DNA from: Astatotilapia calliptera
Taxonomy: Eukaryota; Chordata; Actinopteri; Cichliformes; Cichlidae
NCBI RefSeq assembly: GCF_900246225.1
Contig: NC_039323.1
Span: 10,146,979-10,210,978 of the forward strand
Direction of reading: 5' to 3'
DNA: 64,000 bases
The translations under genes and the position numbers were made by a program. This document shows positions 11,601 through 24,896 of this stretch, piece by piece. Positions within the stretch are counted from its first letter, which is position 1; the number at the start of each line of letters is the position of its first letter. The notes beneath the pieces are model-generated. The model was given only the letters and a program-made list of their open reading frames with translations. It had not been told where the DNA came from and did no database searches.

Positions 11601-13614
11601 GGGGCTTCCGTTTAAAATCTCAGATTAAGTTTTAAGAACGGAAACAGCGAGGAGACACTCGCAGTGCTTCACTGAACATCAGCTGCTCGGTTTCAAAGAG
11701 AAACATGAAATCATCTTAAAAATGTTTGTGTTTGGACTCGAGCTGTTCTGCACGGGCCTTTTCGCTGCTTTTGTTCAATCTCACATCATTATCCAGGCCC
11801 ACATCCGCCTTCACTGAACTCTGAAACACCACTGAAGGTTACAAACACTCCTGTGTGTGTGCACAGTTTCCTGACGTGAAGAAAAAAGAGGGGAAGAGGT
11901 CGTGTCTAGAATGGTTCAGTCCAAACTTTACCCAGAAATTCTGTCATCATAGGAGGATGGAGCAGGAGGAAAGCTTTGTGAATACTTGGTGTTCAACTTA
12001 ATTCAAACAACCTCACTAATCAGTTTATTGGTACTCAAAGAATTTGCACTGTTTTATCCTCAGCATCTGATTTTAGGAGCTTTTTTTTTAGCCACTAGAG
12101 CATTGAAATGAAACGCTGATCCAGATCCACACAATAACCCAGCAGACTCATTTTTGCTGTGTGGATGTTGGAGATGTTCACCAGAGGCTCGGCATGCCTG
12201 GTGAAGGTAATCTGGATGGATGTTCTTCTATTGATGAGAACAAAAGGAACCAATCGACCGAGCTAAGAGAGTACCACTTCTTTAAACACGATGATGCCGG
12301 GAACACAGAGGCAACGCCGAGAGATAGAAACTGTTATTTAAGAATCAGGCTGTGGTGAAATGACACCATGGATGCTGCTGTGCATGGCTGCTGACGGGCC
12401 GTCTTTTCTTAGTGAGCAAATCAGTCAGCAGCCATATGTCACCTATACAAAGCATGTATTTTTGCGCTGCAGTAATTCACTCATGTGTCTTGCTTTGTGT
12501 CGCTTCACAGTTTGTGCCGTCGTATGGTGACCACGTTTTAAGCCACTGGTTTGACCATGTTAACTGTTGGTTTAAGTCAGAGTTGGGACTGTGAGCGCAC
12601 ACGAAGTTTGTAATTGTCAGTCTTTGCTGAAGTTCTCTGTCCTTTCTAAACGAATGGAGCTCTTTCCCCACAGTTCATCTTTCTGTGTAGCTTTGTGTTT
12701 AAATTCCGTTTCATGAATTATTCCATTGTTAAAAACTGATTTCCATAATCTGAGTGGATATTCTTTGTCGCCGTGATTCCGAATAGCAGTTCGAGTTAAA
12801 GTGATGACATTAAAGTCGTAGAGGGGCGGTGTCCCTGTGCCACATCGCACGGCTGAGAGGAAACACAAAATATGTCGAGCGTTAATGTGAAGAGAGTCCC
12901 GGCTGCAGGCTGCTCTAAAATATTTAAATAGAATCTGGAGCGCAGCCACGGGAGCTTGTTTCAGAGTCCTCCGCTGCTCCAGGTCAGACTAGCTCTGAAA
13001 TGTGAAAGCGGATGTAAATCGGACATATTTGAGCGGTTAAAGGCAGCATGGCTCGCTGAGGTCCCGCCTGCAGCGCCCGTGCAGATTCATCAGTCATCGC
13101 CTGTGACTCGCACCACCTGCTCACTGGGGACTACAATATGGAGGCCCGCCGTGATTAGCACGCCACGCTAACCGCTGTGACAGAGGGGCCCGCTCTGAGG
13201 AGGAGCAGGGAGGGGGTGTCCTCCTGCCGGGCGACAGAACTGATTAGCACAGATTAATAGCAGTTAATATCACCGGGGACTCTCAGCTGTGTCGCACTCA
13301 TTAATAAGTGCCTTTAATTAGCGTCATTAGCCAGAGTTTGTCCTCTCCTAAACACTTCAGTTTGTTTCACAGGACCCGATCCCCAAGGAAGGAGCTCACC
13401 TCAAAGGCTGAAATACTGAGTGAAGACCACAGAGTAGCACTTTTCTTCATGTCTGACTCCTCAGTGAACATGCTCCTGAGATCTGAAACAGCTGACGACA
13501 TGTCATCCATTCTGGGTTCAGAGCTGCGCAAGTGAGAGAAAACACAACTGTGGGAATAGCATAAACCCACACCTGTCCTGAACGTCAGAAAGTCTTCCAT
13601 TAAACAAACTCTTA
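8646..13614. other. Intergenic, low-repeat, with GC-richer patches
   Basis: No gene is supported. Patches around 8985-9135 (cataattaatgtgatcgg), 10990-11340 and 13000-13330 (gattagcac, ttaatagcag, taattag) are complex, non-repetitive and contain homeobox-type TAAT cores. That is how conserved non-coding elements often look. A 181-codon frame on the minus strand (9535-10080) has no upstream ATG and I do not accept it as a gene. Confidence 0.35.
10348..10397 (+). repeat. Tandem direct repeat, about 26-bp unit
   Basis: The string ctgtatggatcaggtagggtg occurs twice, a few bases apart. It looks like a short local duplication with no further copies nearby. Confidence 0.5.
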
Positions 13615-14722
13615 TCCAAATTACAATAAAAAATATTATACAAAAACAAATAATTCAACTACAGCTACAATAATACATACAGACAAGACCCCAACAATCA
13701 TATGATCTAGGGTTGGGTATCGTCACTGATTTCTAGAATCGATTCGATTCCGATTCACAAGGTCCCGAATCGATTCGATCCAATCGATTCAATTCGATTC
13801 GATTTAAATCTGGGAAATTTTGCCTCAGACAGTCAGAAACATTATAATTCAGATCAGTACATTTACATATTTTTGTATCTATAAAAAGGAAGCTGACACT
13901 CGCAAGACTTTATCAAAGGTGTGAGCGTCACAGCAGATGCCTTTGTGTCAAAGTAGCTGAAGATAAAACACAGAAAAACATGAAGGTGATTTTCCTGGCC
14001 TGGGATTTTATAAAAATATTCTGCAGTGCATCAAAAACGAAAGAAAACCATTAATCAACATATGGACATTACCTCTGAAGTTACAGCGGTTTTATTAGAG
14101 ACACAGCTGAGCGTTTTGCATTTTGCATAATTTTAAAAAGTTTACATTTGTTCAGAAGCCTATTGAACGGCAGAAATTAGGTTTTCTTTTCGGAAGTAAG
14201 TAAAAGGGAAAAAAACAGCGACTGACAGCGCTGTAAACAACGGTAGACTTGTGCGTAACAAGCTTTAGAATCAGCGCAAAAAGGATGTAAACACAAAGCG
14301 CGGACCCGCCAAAACATCAGAATCAGCGAGCTGTTGGCTTTCAGCCCTGACTGTGTCCGTGCCGTCAGGTGAGAAAGGCGACATCTCACTGATTCTGATC
14401 CGTCGGCGGGTCCGAGCTTTGTGTTTACATCTTTGTGCAGAATCTGTGTACCTGCTCTCATTTACTGTTTTAGCTGTTTGGTGGTTCTTGAAATTTTGTG
14501 AGGTTTAACCTGAGGTTCTGGCGTTTCGGGCAAAATAAATTAATATAAAAAAAAATCGATTCAGGATTTTAATGAACCGATATCACGTTATCCAAGCCAG
14601 AATCAATTTTAATCGATAAATCGATTATCAAAACCCACCCCTAATATGACCCCCTATGAGCAAGCACTTTGGTGACAGTGGGAAGAAAAAATTCCCTTTT
14701 AACAGGAAGTTAAAAGCTAAGG
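13615..14722 (-). mobile_element. LINE 3' tail, inverted and split by a hAT-like insertion
   Basis: The stretches 13615-13707 and 14644-14722 are the two halves of the same LINE tail seen at 5.3 kb, in reverse orientation. They join through caatcatatga and ccccctatgagcaagcac. The hAT-like element at 13708-14643 lies between them. Confidence 0.65.
13708..14643. mobile_element. Non-autonomous hAT-like element (936 bp) inside a LINE tail
   Basis: The ends are inverted: tagggttgggt at the left and acccacccct(a) at the right. The flanks atatgatc (13700-13707) and atatgacc (14644-14651) match at 7 of 8 bases, a hAT-sized target duplication. The intact LINE tail at 5.3 kb has the uninterrupted site. 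The inner part has a second inverted pair around 14283-14435 (gtaaacacaaagc / gctttgtgtttac). No transposase is recognisable. Confidence 0.7.
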
Positions 14723-15307
14723 AGCCTGCTGTCACAGTGCTGGGTCCAGGGACCCAGGGTTCTTTGATTTAGTGTTGTTCATTTCATAGTCTTTGTATTT
14801 CTTGTTTCATAGTTATTTTCTGTAGTTTCTAGGATTTAGGTTTTGTTACTACACCTCCCCTGGATTCCATGTTTCGTGTCTAGTCGTCCTTGTCTCTAAG
14901 TTCGTGCATCTCCTGTGTTCAGACTATGTTCCCTCTGTCTAGTCAGTCATGTCTCCTGGTCTCAGAGTCAAGTCTGCATCTTAGTCTTGTGTCTCATGTT
15001 TCCTGTTTTATTTTGATAGTCTAGTCTAGTGTTTAGTGTGTTCAGTTTTGCTTCATGTCTTGTGTATGTGATTACTCCCACCTGTGTTCCCTTCTGTGTC
15101 TCATTCCCCTGTTATCCCTCTGTTTTTAAGCCCTGTGTTTTCTGTGCCAGTTGTTGTGTGTTGTCCTGTGGTCCTTGCTGCCTCCTGAGTTCACTGATTT
15201 GTTTAGAGTCCTGCATTTAGGTCGTACTCCTGCCTGCCACGGGACTAAACATGACAACTACAGGGAGGAGGCCAGGGTGGATGGATAGGTCAACAAAGTG
15301 ATTTACA

Positions 15308-16400
15308 GTGTCACTGATTTTAGCTGACCATGTCGAAATAGTCATATCCTACAAGTATCTGGGAGTTCAACTCGATGACAAGCTGGAATGGTCTGCCAAC
15401 ACGGACGCTGCCTACAAAAAAGGTTCTGAGCCAGGTTTACTTTCTACGAAGGCTCATATCCTTCAATGTATGCAGCAGGCTGCTCTATATGTTTTATCAG
15501 TCCGTTGTTGCACCATCTTCTTTGCTATGGCGTGCTTTGGTTCAGGCATCAAAGCAAAGGACGCAAACAGACTAACAAACTTATCAGGAAGGCCGAGTCT
15601 GTTGTTGGCATGAAGCTCGCCACCCTGGAGGAGGTGATCGGTGTAGGAATGCTGGCAAGACTGCTGGTAATCATGGACAATGACTCCCACCCCCTCCATA
15701 ACACACTGGACAATCTGAAGAGCAGTTTCAGCAACAGGTTCCTTTAACCCAGGGGTGTCAAACTCAAATACACAGTGGGCCAAAATTCAAAACTAAAACA
15801 AAGTCGCGGGCTAACGTTAATATTTATTGAAATATATTTATTCCTCCAGATATAAGAATGAATCTTTTCTAATGGACTCAAACACGTTTTGCTGAAAAAC
15901 TGAATATGGAACAAGCAAAGCTTAATACTAAACAATATATATATTAGCTGTACAATACCAGTAGGCCAGCTCTGATAGTAATTTGGTATGGCTTCGCGGG
16001 CCAAATGTAATTAGGCTGCGGGCCAAATTTGGCCCGCGGGCCAGAGTTTGACACCTATGCTTTAACCTCACTGTCTGAGGGAATGTTACAGGAGGTCGTT
16101 CCTTCCCGCTGCTATCAGACTCTTTAATTCATATACTTGAGTCAGGTCCACACATGTGGAACAGAATTAATCACACCTCAGTGCACCATCACTTTTGTAC
16201 ACCACAACATATATTTGCAAACATACTTGTCCTTTATATTTATATGTATATCTCTATCTTTATCTATTTTTCCCAATATTTATCTATCATGACTCTGTTT
16301 CTACACTCATTTTATATGAGTACTTGTCTTTTGTTGTATATTTGCTGCTATAACAACTGAATTTCCCTCTGGGATTAATTAAGTTTCTCTGATTCTGACC
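15308..16400 (+). mobile_element. LINE reverse transcriptase C-terminus and 3' tail, interrupted by a hAT-like element
   Basis: The frame reads YKYLGVQLDDKLEWS and, with frameshifts, YFLRRL.SFNVCSRLL, FYQSVV, RKAESVVGMKLATLEEV and DNDSHPLHNTL. This is the end of a fish non-LTR reverse transcriptase (L2/CR1-like). The 3' end at 16350-16400 is the standard aatttccctctgggattaat tail. The element is 5'-truncated, frameshifted and split at 15750-16059. Confidence 0.75.
15750..16059. mobile_element. hAT-like MITE (310 bp) nested in the LINE
   Basis: The ends are caggggtgtcaaactc and, inverted, cataggtgtcaaactc, with GGCCCGCGGGCC-type sequence just inside the right end. The 8-bp duplication ctttaacc is perfect (15742-15749 and 16060-16067). 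It contains no coding sequence, so it is a non-autonomous copy mobilised in trans. Confidence 0.85.
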
Positions 16401-18029
16401 AAACCTGTACCACAGCAGGAAACGGCCACTTAGGATGAGACTTAGCAATAGAAGACTGAAATCTCCACTAGATCAGTTATGAAGTGAGGAGTTCTCTTCA
16501 TGGGAGGATGTGGGCTTCAGCAGTGATGATGAACAACTCGTCTGCACTGAACCAACCAAAAGAAGAGTCCAGTCAGCTAGGCCTGGAGCCATCTGAAGTG
16601 TGGGCATTCTGATTGAGCAACCTAAAATTACCTAATAAACCTAATCAGAGCACCGGCAACTTATCTGTCATATTTCTGTGCAGACTGAGTTTTAATGGGC
16701 TTCCTGCTGCAATGGGTTTCCCAGTTTGAGGAGATCAGGTGAGAGCCAGAGTGGCTGACTCTTTGGTCCTCCCCCCTGTTGCTGCTGTAAGAAGACAGCT
16801 GCTGGGCAATAAGTGTTTAAATGAGATAATTAATGAGTGCAGTCAGCTCTATTAGAGCTGTGAGCTGGCCCTCCTCCTCCTCCCCCTCGTCGTGTTACCA
16901 CTGATCCACTCTCATCTCATCTTCATGAGCTGCAGGGTTACCACACGATGAGGGGAAACTCGTGCCGGAGTCAGCATTGTTTGCTAAAGGTTCACTTCAC
17001 CTCAGAGTCACATGTACAGATGTTTTGTTTGGTTTGCAGAGCTTTTTTATGCAGATGTGAGTCACCCGGCGTGGATTTTTGAGTCATACAGATGTACCCT
17101 TCCTCTTTAAAATGATGGTGGTCGCTGCGTGTTGCACAGCAATAAAACCTCTTTCTTCATCTTCCAGATTAAAAGAAGCATGCAGCTACCTAACACTGAC
17201 GCTCAGCTGGGGAGCATTTCATTCACAGGTAGTGCACGTGTCTCTGCACAAGGATACGACTGGGGCTCAGTCCAAAGAAAATTGTTTCTATGTGGATTTT
17301 TCTGAATGACTTCTGCAGACACATTACTGCTCAGTTTTTAAAATGCATTTATGTAAATATTTATTTTAATTTCTATATCAGAATAACAGAATATAACAGA
17401 ATTTATAACAGAAAGCAGAACTGCTCTGCAGCCCATGTTTGCAGCCCTGTAAATGAGCTGTAGCTTGTGAAAGAGCTTCAAGCCAAAGAGTTTGTCAGTA
17501 AATCTTCACTTTAAATGATATTTCAGCTGCAGTGGAAATTCCTCTGCTTGGAGTTATAATCAGAAATCAATCCCAGCAGATGGAAAACCGACTCGTTGTG
17601 GAATATTTTCTCTGTGTAACAGCAGATATAGTCAGCCTTCTTAGAAACCTCTTCTGATTTTGTAAGCATCAGCATTACCAAAGCATAGCAGATGGATGTG
17701 AAGAAGAAGAGAGATGAGGAGGAAGAGCACAGGGCGGAGGTGTTTTTCTTTCTGTGGAAGTGCACAGCATCTTGTCTAGAGGCAAAGCTAGATCAAAACA
17801 CAATTTCTATGTTTTGATGGGCTCAAGCATTTAAAAGTCTGAAACCACGAGAGGCTGCACATTCAGTTCTTGACTGATGAGTATGAGATGAAAACCTGAA
17901 ATCACAACATCACAGGGTCTGCAAGTTCCTGCAGAGAGGGAGGAAAACTGCCACAAATACCATGAAATGCAAGTAAGTGGGTGACGCTGGTGGAGGGAAT
18001 TGTTATTTTAGTTCAAATAACATTTGCGA
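16401..18029. other. Intergenic, no supported gene
   Basis: Nothing recognisable except a GC-richer patch at 16790-16930 containing gagataattaatgagtgc, which could be a conserved non-coding element. Confidence 0.35.
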
Positions 18030-18670
18030 GTAAACCAGTTTAAGTAGGTTTTGAGTTGTGACTTAAATAAGGGAAGGGAATCTATATTCCTTAAGGCTGA
18101 AGGAAGTGAGCTCCAGAGCCGAGGAGCAGAGCGACTGAAAGCTCTGTGCCCCGTAGTGGTAAGGCGAGCAGAAGGAACAACAAGGTGAGTGGCAGATGAA
18201 GATTTTAGAGAGCGGGAAGCTACGGTGATATGAAGCAGATCACAGAGATAAGGAGGGGCAAGGTTATTAATACACTTAAACCTGAGAACTAAGATTTTAA
18301 AGTTTATCCTGGCTTCTATGGGAAACCAGTGAAGCTGTTGAAGAATTGGGGTGACATGGTCACGAGTTATGACCTGAGCTACAGAATACTGAAGGAGTTG
18401 AAGTTTATGGAGGGACTTATTGGGGAGAACAAATAGGAGGGAGTTGCAATAATCGATCTGGGAAGTAATAAGATTATGGACAAGGATGGCAGCAGCATGA
18501 GGAGGAGTGAAGGAAGGAACGAAGTTGATTAATGTTACGTAAGTTAAAGTATGCAGACCGGGTTATGTAATTAATGTGAGACTGAAATGAGAGAGTACTG
18601 TCAAGTATGACACCCAAACTCTTTACCTGCGGGGAAGGAAGGATGGGGGAACTTATTTTAAAATATGGAC
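18030..18670 (-). mobile_element. LINE reverse transcriptase 3' end (L2-like), minus strand
   Basis: Read from 18674 leftwards, the frame gives KSLGVILDSTLSFQSHINYI and RSAYFNLRNINQLRSFL. After frameshifts the usual continuation of this LINE family follows down to about 18030 (tgacatggtcacgagttatg and ccagagccgaggagcagagc on the plus strand). It is truncated and inactive. Confidence 0.7.
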
Positions 18671-20370
18671 GCAATCAGTATTTATTCCTATAGTGTGTTT
18701 ATATTAATATTTATGTAGAGAAATGTGTATTATATATACTCGAAATGCCATCTAGTCCATACAGTACCACTGCAACATGACACTAAGACACATTTCTCAG
18801 TTGTATACAAACTTAGAAGAGTAATCAGCCAAGTTTGTGAGTGTTTATTTACTACGACATTTTTGATCAACGCTGGCCCACAAACATTGTTTCATATTTA
18901 GTTTGTTGGGTTCTGGTCATTGTGGTGAAGCAGAAGCTTGAAAACATGAGATGAACGCTGTCTAATAAAAAGATTTATGTAAGGCTCCTTTGACAACAAC
19001 TGCCTCAGTGATCATGATTTCATCACTGCTGCCAAAAAGCATTGAAGCAAAGAAGATCTCCAACTGAAGATGAAGAAAGTTCCTCAAGGTTCCTCAACTC
19101 GCCTGCAGCTGGTTCGTTATTTTCTTGCAGTTATTAAAAAGATTCTTTGGACAGTGTTAGCTTATTAGCTTAGGCTACCAGGTAAAAAACAACAACAAAA
19201 AAACGCTAACACGGTCTTGCTAAGGTGAGCTAGCCAAGATGCTGCAAGCTGAAGCTCTACTGATTTAGATGTGTCCTGTCTTTCACAGACAGATAACCTG
19301 CTGCAGCTTCAAAGCTAACATTTCACTCTGTAACCTGTGAAATGACCAAAGCAGGAAGTCTGTGCTAACCAGTGTTAGCATGCTGCAACTGATTTCTGAA
19401 AGGAGAAGAAGAATTTCTTTTAACAGCATATGACAGCCAAAAACACCTGAAGTCAAGTCTGATTGCATGTAACCAGACACACACACAGACACACACACAC
19501 ACACATGCACGTAAACACACACACAAAAATTAGAAAATTAAAAATCAAAGACAAACAGTGTCATTGCAGACATATTGACGCCTTCTGTTATTCTCACACA
19601 CACACACACACTGCTGTTTGTCTCTTTATTATTTGGTGAAATCGGGTTTCGGTCTGCTCTCTTTATTGTGACGAGCCGTATGTCTTATTTTTCTAATGTC
19701 AGCTTCGTCCTGTGTGGTTTGTGTTCTCACAGTCGTAGAGAGGCGGCGCAGGCTCCTGAGGGGGCTCCGGGGCCCCCTGCTGGGAGGGACTTGGACCAGG
19801 ACCGTGCCTTTGGTCACGCTTCCAAATGTTTCCATTGATGGGCGAGAAACATGTTGGATCGCCGTCCCAAACAAAGCCGGAGCCAAAACTAAATCAGGCC
19901 TGGCCGGCTGGGGGTGGGGGGAGCTTCTGCTGGCAGGCGAGCTCCTTGCCCTGTAGAAGCGACTCGCTGATGGCAGTGAGAGCAGAATTGATTTAAAAAG
20001 GAGGAGGAGGGGGAAGCTGTGTCGTACGTATGGTGATGACAATGATGATGAAGAGATAAACCGTGTTGGTTATTTAGGTTGTGTTATTTAGGTTGTGTTT
20101 ATAAAGGTTGTGTTTCATAATTTTATTATTTCAGTCATGTGATGTGTTTTTCAGTGAGAGGGTCTATCGCTCTCAGACCTGCTCTTTATTTCCTGCTGAC
20201 CATCAGCAGGAACAGACTGGGAGCTGTGGGCTGTAAAGGCTGAGGAATCAGATTTCTGTGTTTGTGGCATTAAAAGTCAATGAATCCAACTACAGAGGCA
20301 TGTGTCTCTGTAGTTGGACTGTAGTTGGACAAGTTTTTATCGTCCAGATCAGTTTGTCTACCTGGATAAC

Positions 20371-20401
<31 letters not shown>

Positions 20402-23048
20402 ATCAAAGATGTGTGACACATGTCTATAAGGACACAAGCAGATTAAATCTTCTGTCTCCACAAAGATGAAAACATCATAAACTTTTATTTAGGTTTCAGT
20501 GATACTGGGACTCGGTGCAGCCCAGAACAAAATGACTTGGTGTGCATCAGACGCTAATGCGTGAAGGTGCCCATACCTAAAATCTGACTGATGTTGTAGT
20601 TGTTTGGCTTCTGGAAGTGTTACCTCGAGACTTCCAGATCTCTTTTTCATACTTTTTATACTTTCAACTCCCTATTTCAAGGAAAAAGATGTAGGAAAAG
20701 GAAATAGTAGCAGTAATCCTGCAGATGTAGGAGGTCATTCCTTGGACTGTTTGACTGCCTGCAGGGACACTGCACACTGACTGAGTTCAATATTTGAAAC
20801 ACCAACCTTGGAGCAGGACTTACTGGGGTTGAGTGAGTTTGAGTTTGTCCTGTGTGGTTTAAAACGTGGTCCTTTAAAACGTGACCTTGTGGTCGCAATG
20901 TCTCTGCATTTGTTTGTTTCTTTGCTGCTTTTCTTCGCCATCACCGAAGTGTCAGATCTGAAACCTCACCACAGTCTGGTTGTTCTCGGGACTCTTGGGG
21001 CTTACAGTCAGGCTGATGAGGCAGACCAGCCAAGATAAGCAAACGGTGAGCGGGTGGCGCGGGGCACCTTGCCATCCAATTATGTGTAAGATAAAAAGGT
21101 GAAAACTCCCTGTGTTTGCAGAAAGAGCTGGCAAACATGGCAGAGAAGAGCCGGGGGGAGTGGAACGGTGTGAATGTATTTTCACTTCAGATTCAGGATG
21201 TGTGTTCAAGGACCAGCTCAGCTGCCTCCACACTGCAGAGCTCTGAATGTGGGGGATGGGTGTGACTCTCTGACCCATTCAGGTTGCTCAAAAGGTGTTC
21301 TAGCTTCTATTTACATTTTTACATTAGGTTTTACCATTTTTCTAAGGTACAGTGAGTTCTTTAGACAACGTGGGCTTTTATTTTGGAAATCTGAGATATT
21401 CCTCTGTATCCTGTTAATTCTGTAAAACTAAAGATGGGATTTTACTTTGAAAATGTCACAGAAAAGTCGTTTTGGTAACATCCAATCCAATGAGTTATTG
21501 TAGGTCTGTGTAGGTTCTCAGTCATCCAGCTCATGGTAGTCTAAAGAGCTTGGAAAAAAAAGTGAGTGGACTTCTTTAAGTTTCATCTGCAGATGTTTAT
21601 TTTAAATAAGCTGAAGGTGAAATGTCTTCTCAAACTCAAAGTCCACTTGCTTTCCTTCCAAGCTCCTTAGAGTAATTGCTGGCTTTTACTTTGAAAAGTG
21701 ATACATTTTTAACACCTGGAGATTTGAAAACCAAAGACATGTATGCTCCTTCCTGTGATCTGCTCTCCATCAGTGAGATGGAGATAAACTCGTGCATGCA
21801 CAGAGATGTTTAAACCTTCAGGAGCGTAGGTGACAGATGATCTGCTGCTGCGACTTTATCATCTGAGCGTCTCCAGCTCTTTATAATCAGCCTGCTGGAG
21901 GTGGCAGGTCGCTCTCTCAACTGTGGTGTCGCGCTCTTCACACACCCTCAGCTCGCACAGGAACAATGTGATGTGTGTGTTCTTCACCGCGAGAAACGCA
22001 GATAACAGAGTCTTTTGACTGCAGACAGCTCCCAGTGGCTGCTGACGTCCTCCAGCAGCTCGAGGTCAGTGGGTGGCGCTGGGAAGATGGCCGACCTCCA
22101 GCCTGAATAAAAGGAGGCCGGTGCGGGTGGAGGGCCTGTTAGGAGCATCCACACACACACCACCACCTTCTCCCGCTGCTTTTCATTGGTGGATGACAGA
22201 AAAACAACAAAGCTGCGTTTGAGCAGCCTGGTTGGCAGCTGCGAGCTTCCTCCTGGACTTTTTCCTCGGTCTGCGTGAAGCTTCAGATTCAGGACACGAT
22301 GAAAGATTCATCAATCAGCATCAAGGATGCATGAAGCCAAAAGCACCCAGAGCTCCTCAGTTTAATGCTTCATATCTTCTTCTGTAAACATCGCTGAGAC
22401 ACAGCTAATGGCTTCAGCTGAAAGAAACTCTGACTTTCAGATTAAAAACATTCATTTATTTCTTCATTTTCATGCAGCGAACTACAAAACTTAAGCAGAC
22501 AGTAAAGGCCGACCAGGAGCTAAGCTCTTAGAACCTCTGTTCTGATCACTGTGATTTGATTTCAGATAAATGTGAGGTGTTGAGCATCCTCTTGAACATA
22601 TTCTTGGTTTCTTCGGGAAGAACATGGATCATTCCGTGCTCCCACATCTGCAGATATTTGTTTTAAATGAGCTGAATATGTTCTGATCACATGCTGCAGG
22701 AGATCTTCTGCTTCCTCCTTAAATTTTCACCACCAACAAGCTTCAATCAACTTATTGCCAAGAAAAAAACCTCAGAAAGGGCTTTTCCGATAATAAATCC
22801 CATCAGTTCGACCACGAAAAGCATGGCTGGAAATGCATTCTCAGAGCTCCTTGTACACATTACACAATCAGGCGGTTATTAATGAGAGCCAGATGGAGAA
22901 CTCCAAACAAAAACATTAAGAACCTGGAAGCTGGGTCTCCATTTTTCTTTCGAAATCACTGAAACTCACCTTGCATGATCGTTTTGATCCACAGCACACA
23001 GGCTGTGAAGAGCGATGAAACTGAACGTTTCCACAGTGGTTTCTAGTA
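18671..23048. other. Intergenic, no supported gene
   Basis: Contains an ac run (19480-19525), a (caaaa)n run (20370-20400), a 12-bp-arm inverted repeat (20285-20318) and GC-rich complex patches at about 19735-19960 and 22020-22150. No coding potential I trust. Confidence 0.35.
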
Positions 23049-23200
23049 AAGATAAGATGAGATAAGATAAGATAAGATAAGATAAGATAAGATAAGATAA
23101 GATAAGATGAGATAAGATAAGATAAGATAAGATAAGATAACCTTTATTAGTCCCACACAAGGGAAATTTGTTCATCACAAACTGTCCATCCACATTTCAC
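23049..23200 (-). repeat. Retroelement tail with an expanded (TTATC)n pentanucleotide array
   Basis: About 95 bases of GATAA repeats (two GATGA variants) abut cctttattagtcccacacaa, the inverted 3' end of a common fish retroelement. The array is the element's own 3' tail expanded into a microsatellite. Only about 60 bases of the element body remain. Confidence 0.65.
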
Positions 23201-24849
23201 AGGTTCACGTGGAGCCTAAAATCTTGCCTTCATTTGGAGGTGATGGTGTTTGTCCACATTCTCGGTCCTGCTCCATAAACCCTCTGATCCATCATCACTG
23301 GTAACCCTACCCTCTCCATTTACTTTCCACAAAGACCAACTGATATTTATGGAAAAACACTGATTTTGTTTTTCAGCTAGAATGAGTATTTTCTGTTTGC
23401 CGTTTGACTAGCGAAACTAGCAAAGATTGGCTAAAGTTAGGATTAAATAATGAGAAGCCTCAGAAGATGAGCCTTCGATACCCCAACAACAGTTTATTAG
23501 CATGCTAACATCTAAAAGCAGTAAATAAATACAATACATGAACTGCTGTAAAGTCTCAGTTATATATTGGTTTTCATTTAACAACATTTTGCTTTTTAAA
23601 CTATATGTAACCATGTAGGATTTCTACATTCTACGTCCTCTATTTCTCCTCCTCCTCCTCCTCTTCGCCTTCACCACTGCCCTCTCTCCTCCTTCATCTC
23701 CACCTCAATCTACTCCTCACCTCAGGCCTCATCTCCTGAACTGAAGTCAGGCTCTAACATAGGAAAACGTGCACAGTCACACTCATTTATTCCTGATACA
23801 GTCACAGTTCCTTACTGTTAGCAGTTTACACATGTGACCCTCTCTGGACAGCTGACAATGAGTGAGCTAAACAACAACAGCAGCTGATTACAAGCTAACA
23901 TTATGCTAGCTGATATTAGCCTCCAGTGTCATTGTGATTACATCCTCAAATGTGAATCAAAGTTTATTCACTGAAGGTCCAAAATTGTTAGATCCACTTA
24001 TTAAATTCAGTTCTCCAAAGATAGTTTCAGCAACCCTGGGTAACAGCAGATAAAAGAGTCTAACAGCAGCAACAAGAGCAATGCTCACTCACCTCAGTGT
24101 GGCTGTGAGACAGAAGTGAATTTCTCTCACTCACTGACTCTTATCAGTCTCAGTTTTACAGCCTCCTCCAGAGTAAATGAAGGTGGACGCTTCACACTTA
24201 CTAGGTAAACACGTTTGAGGTTAGGGAGTAGAAACACATCACCTGCGTTCAGAATCAAAAAAATATTGCCAAATAATTATTTGACAAATATCTGTTTGTT
24301 CATTCTTGTTTATTCTTGCTAAGTGTTGATATTATTAAAATATGTTGAAATAAATCATGTGCACAAAACATTTTTATACATAAAAAGTAGCAGAAACATG
24401 TCACCGCACCGTGGCCATTATGGGCTACAGAGCATTAAAGATAGCTCAATGTCCTTCTCATTATCTCATTATCTCTCAAATCAAAATTTCTGAACCGGGT
24501 CATCAGGACCAGAGCAGCTCACAAAAAACAGGAGGTGCCCCTCAGCAGGCTTCCAGATGTTAGCCAATCAGAAAAAAGTGAGCTGATAGGAACTGCTGAA
24601 GACTGCTGTGAAGTTTTCTACTATGTGTGTGCTGATACTGTTCACTGTGTGTGAGTGATGGTGGAGGAAGAGGAAGAGACCTTCAGGTGGAAGATCGATG
24701 ACGTCTCTGAGTTCTTCTGTAGTCTGTTATCACGGCAGCATCAGGACGCCAAACAATTACAACATTGCAGCTGGTTTTCACCAGTGTGTGTGTGCGTGTG
24801 TGCGTGTATTTGTGTATGTATGTGCATGTGTGTGTGTTTGTGTGCCTGG

Positions 24850-24896
<47 letters not shown>

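Noticed and set aside
14735..15260. An LTR or LINE 5' region
   Set aside because: The T/C-rich, motif-repeating sequence (tgtctagt, catgtctcctg) looks repeat-derived, but I could not find terminal repeats, a primer-binding site or coding sequence.
19629..20042. 137-codon minus-strand frame
   Set aside because: GC-rich patch with equally open frames on the plus strand and basic, low-information composition.
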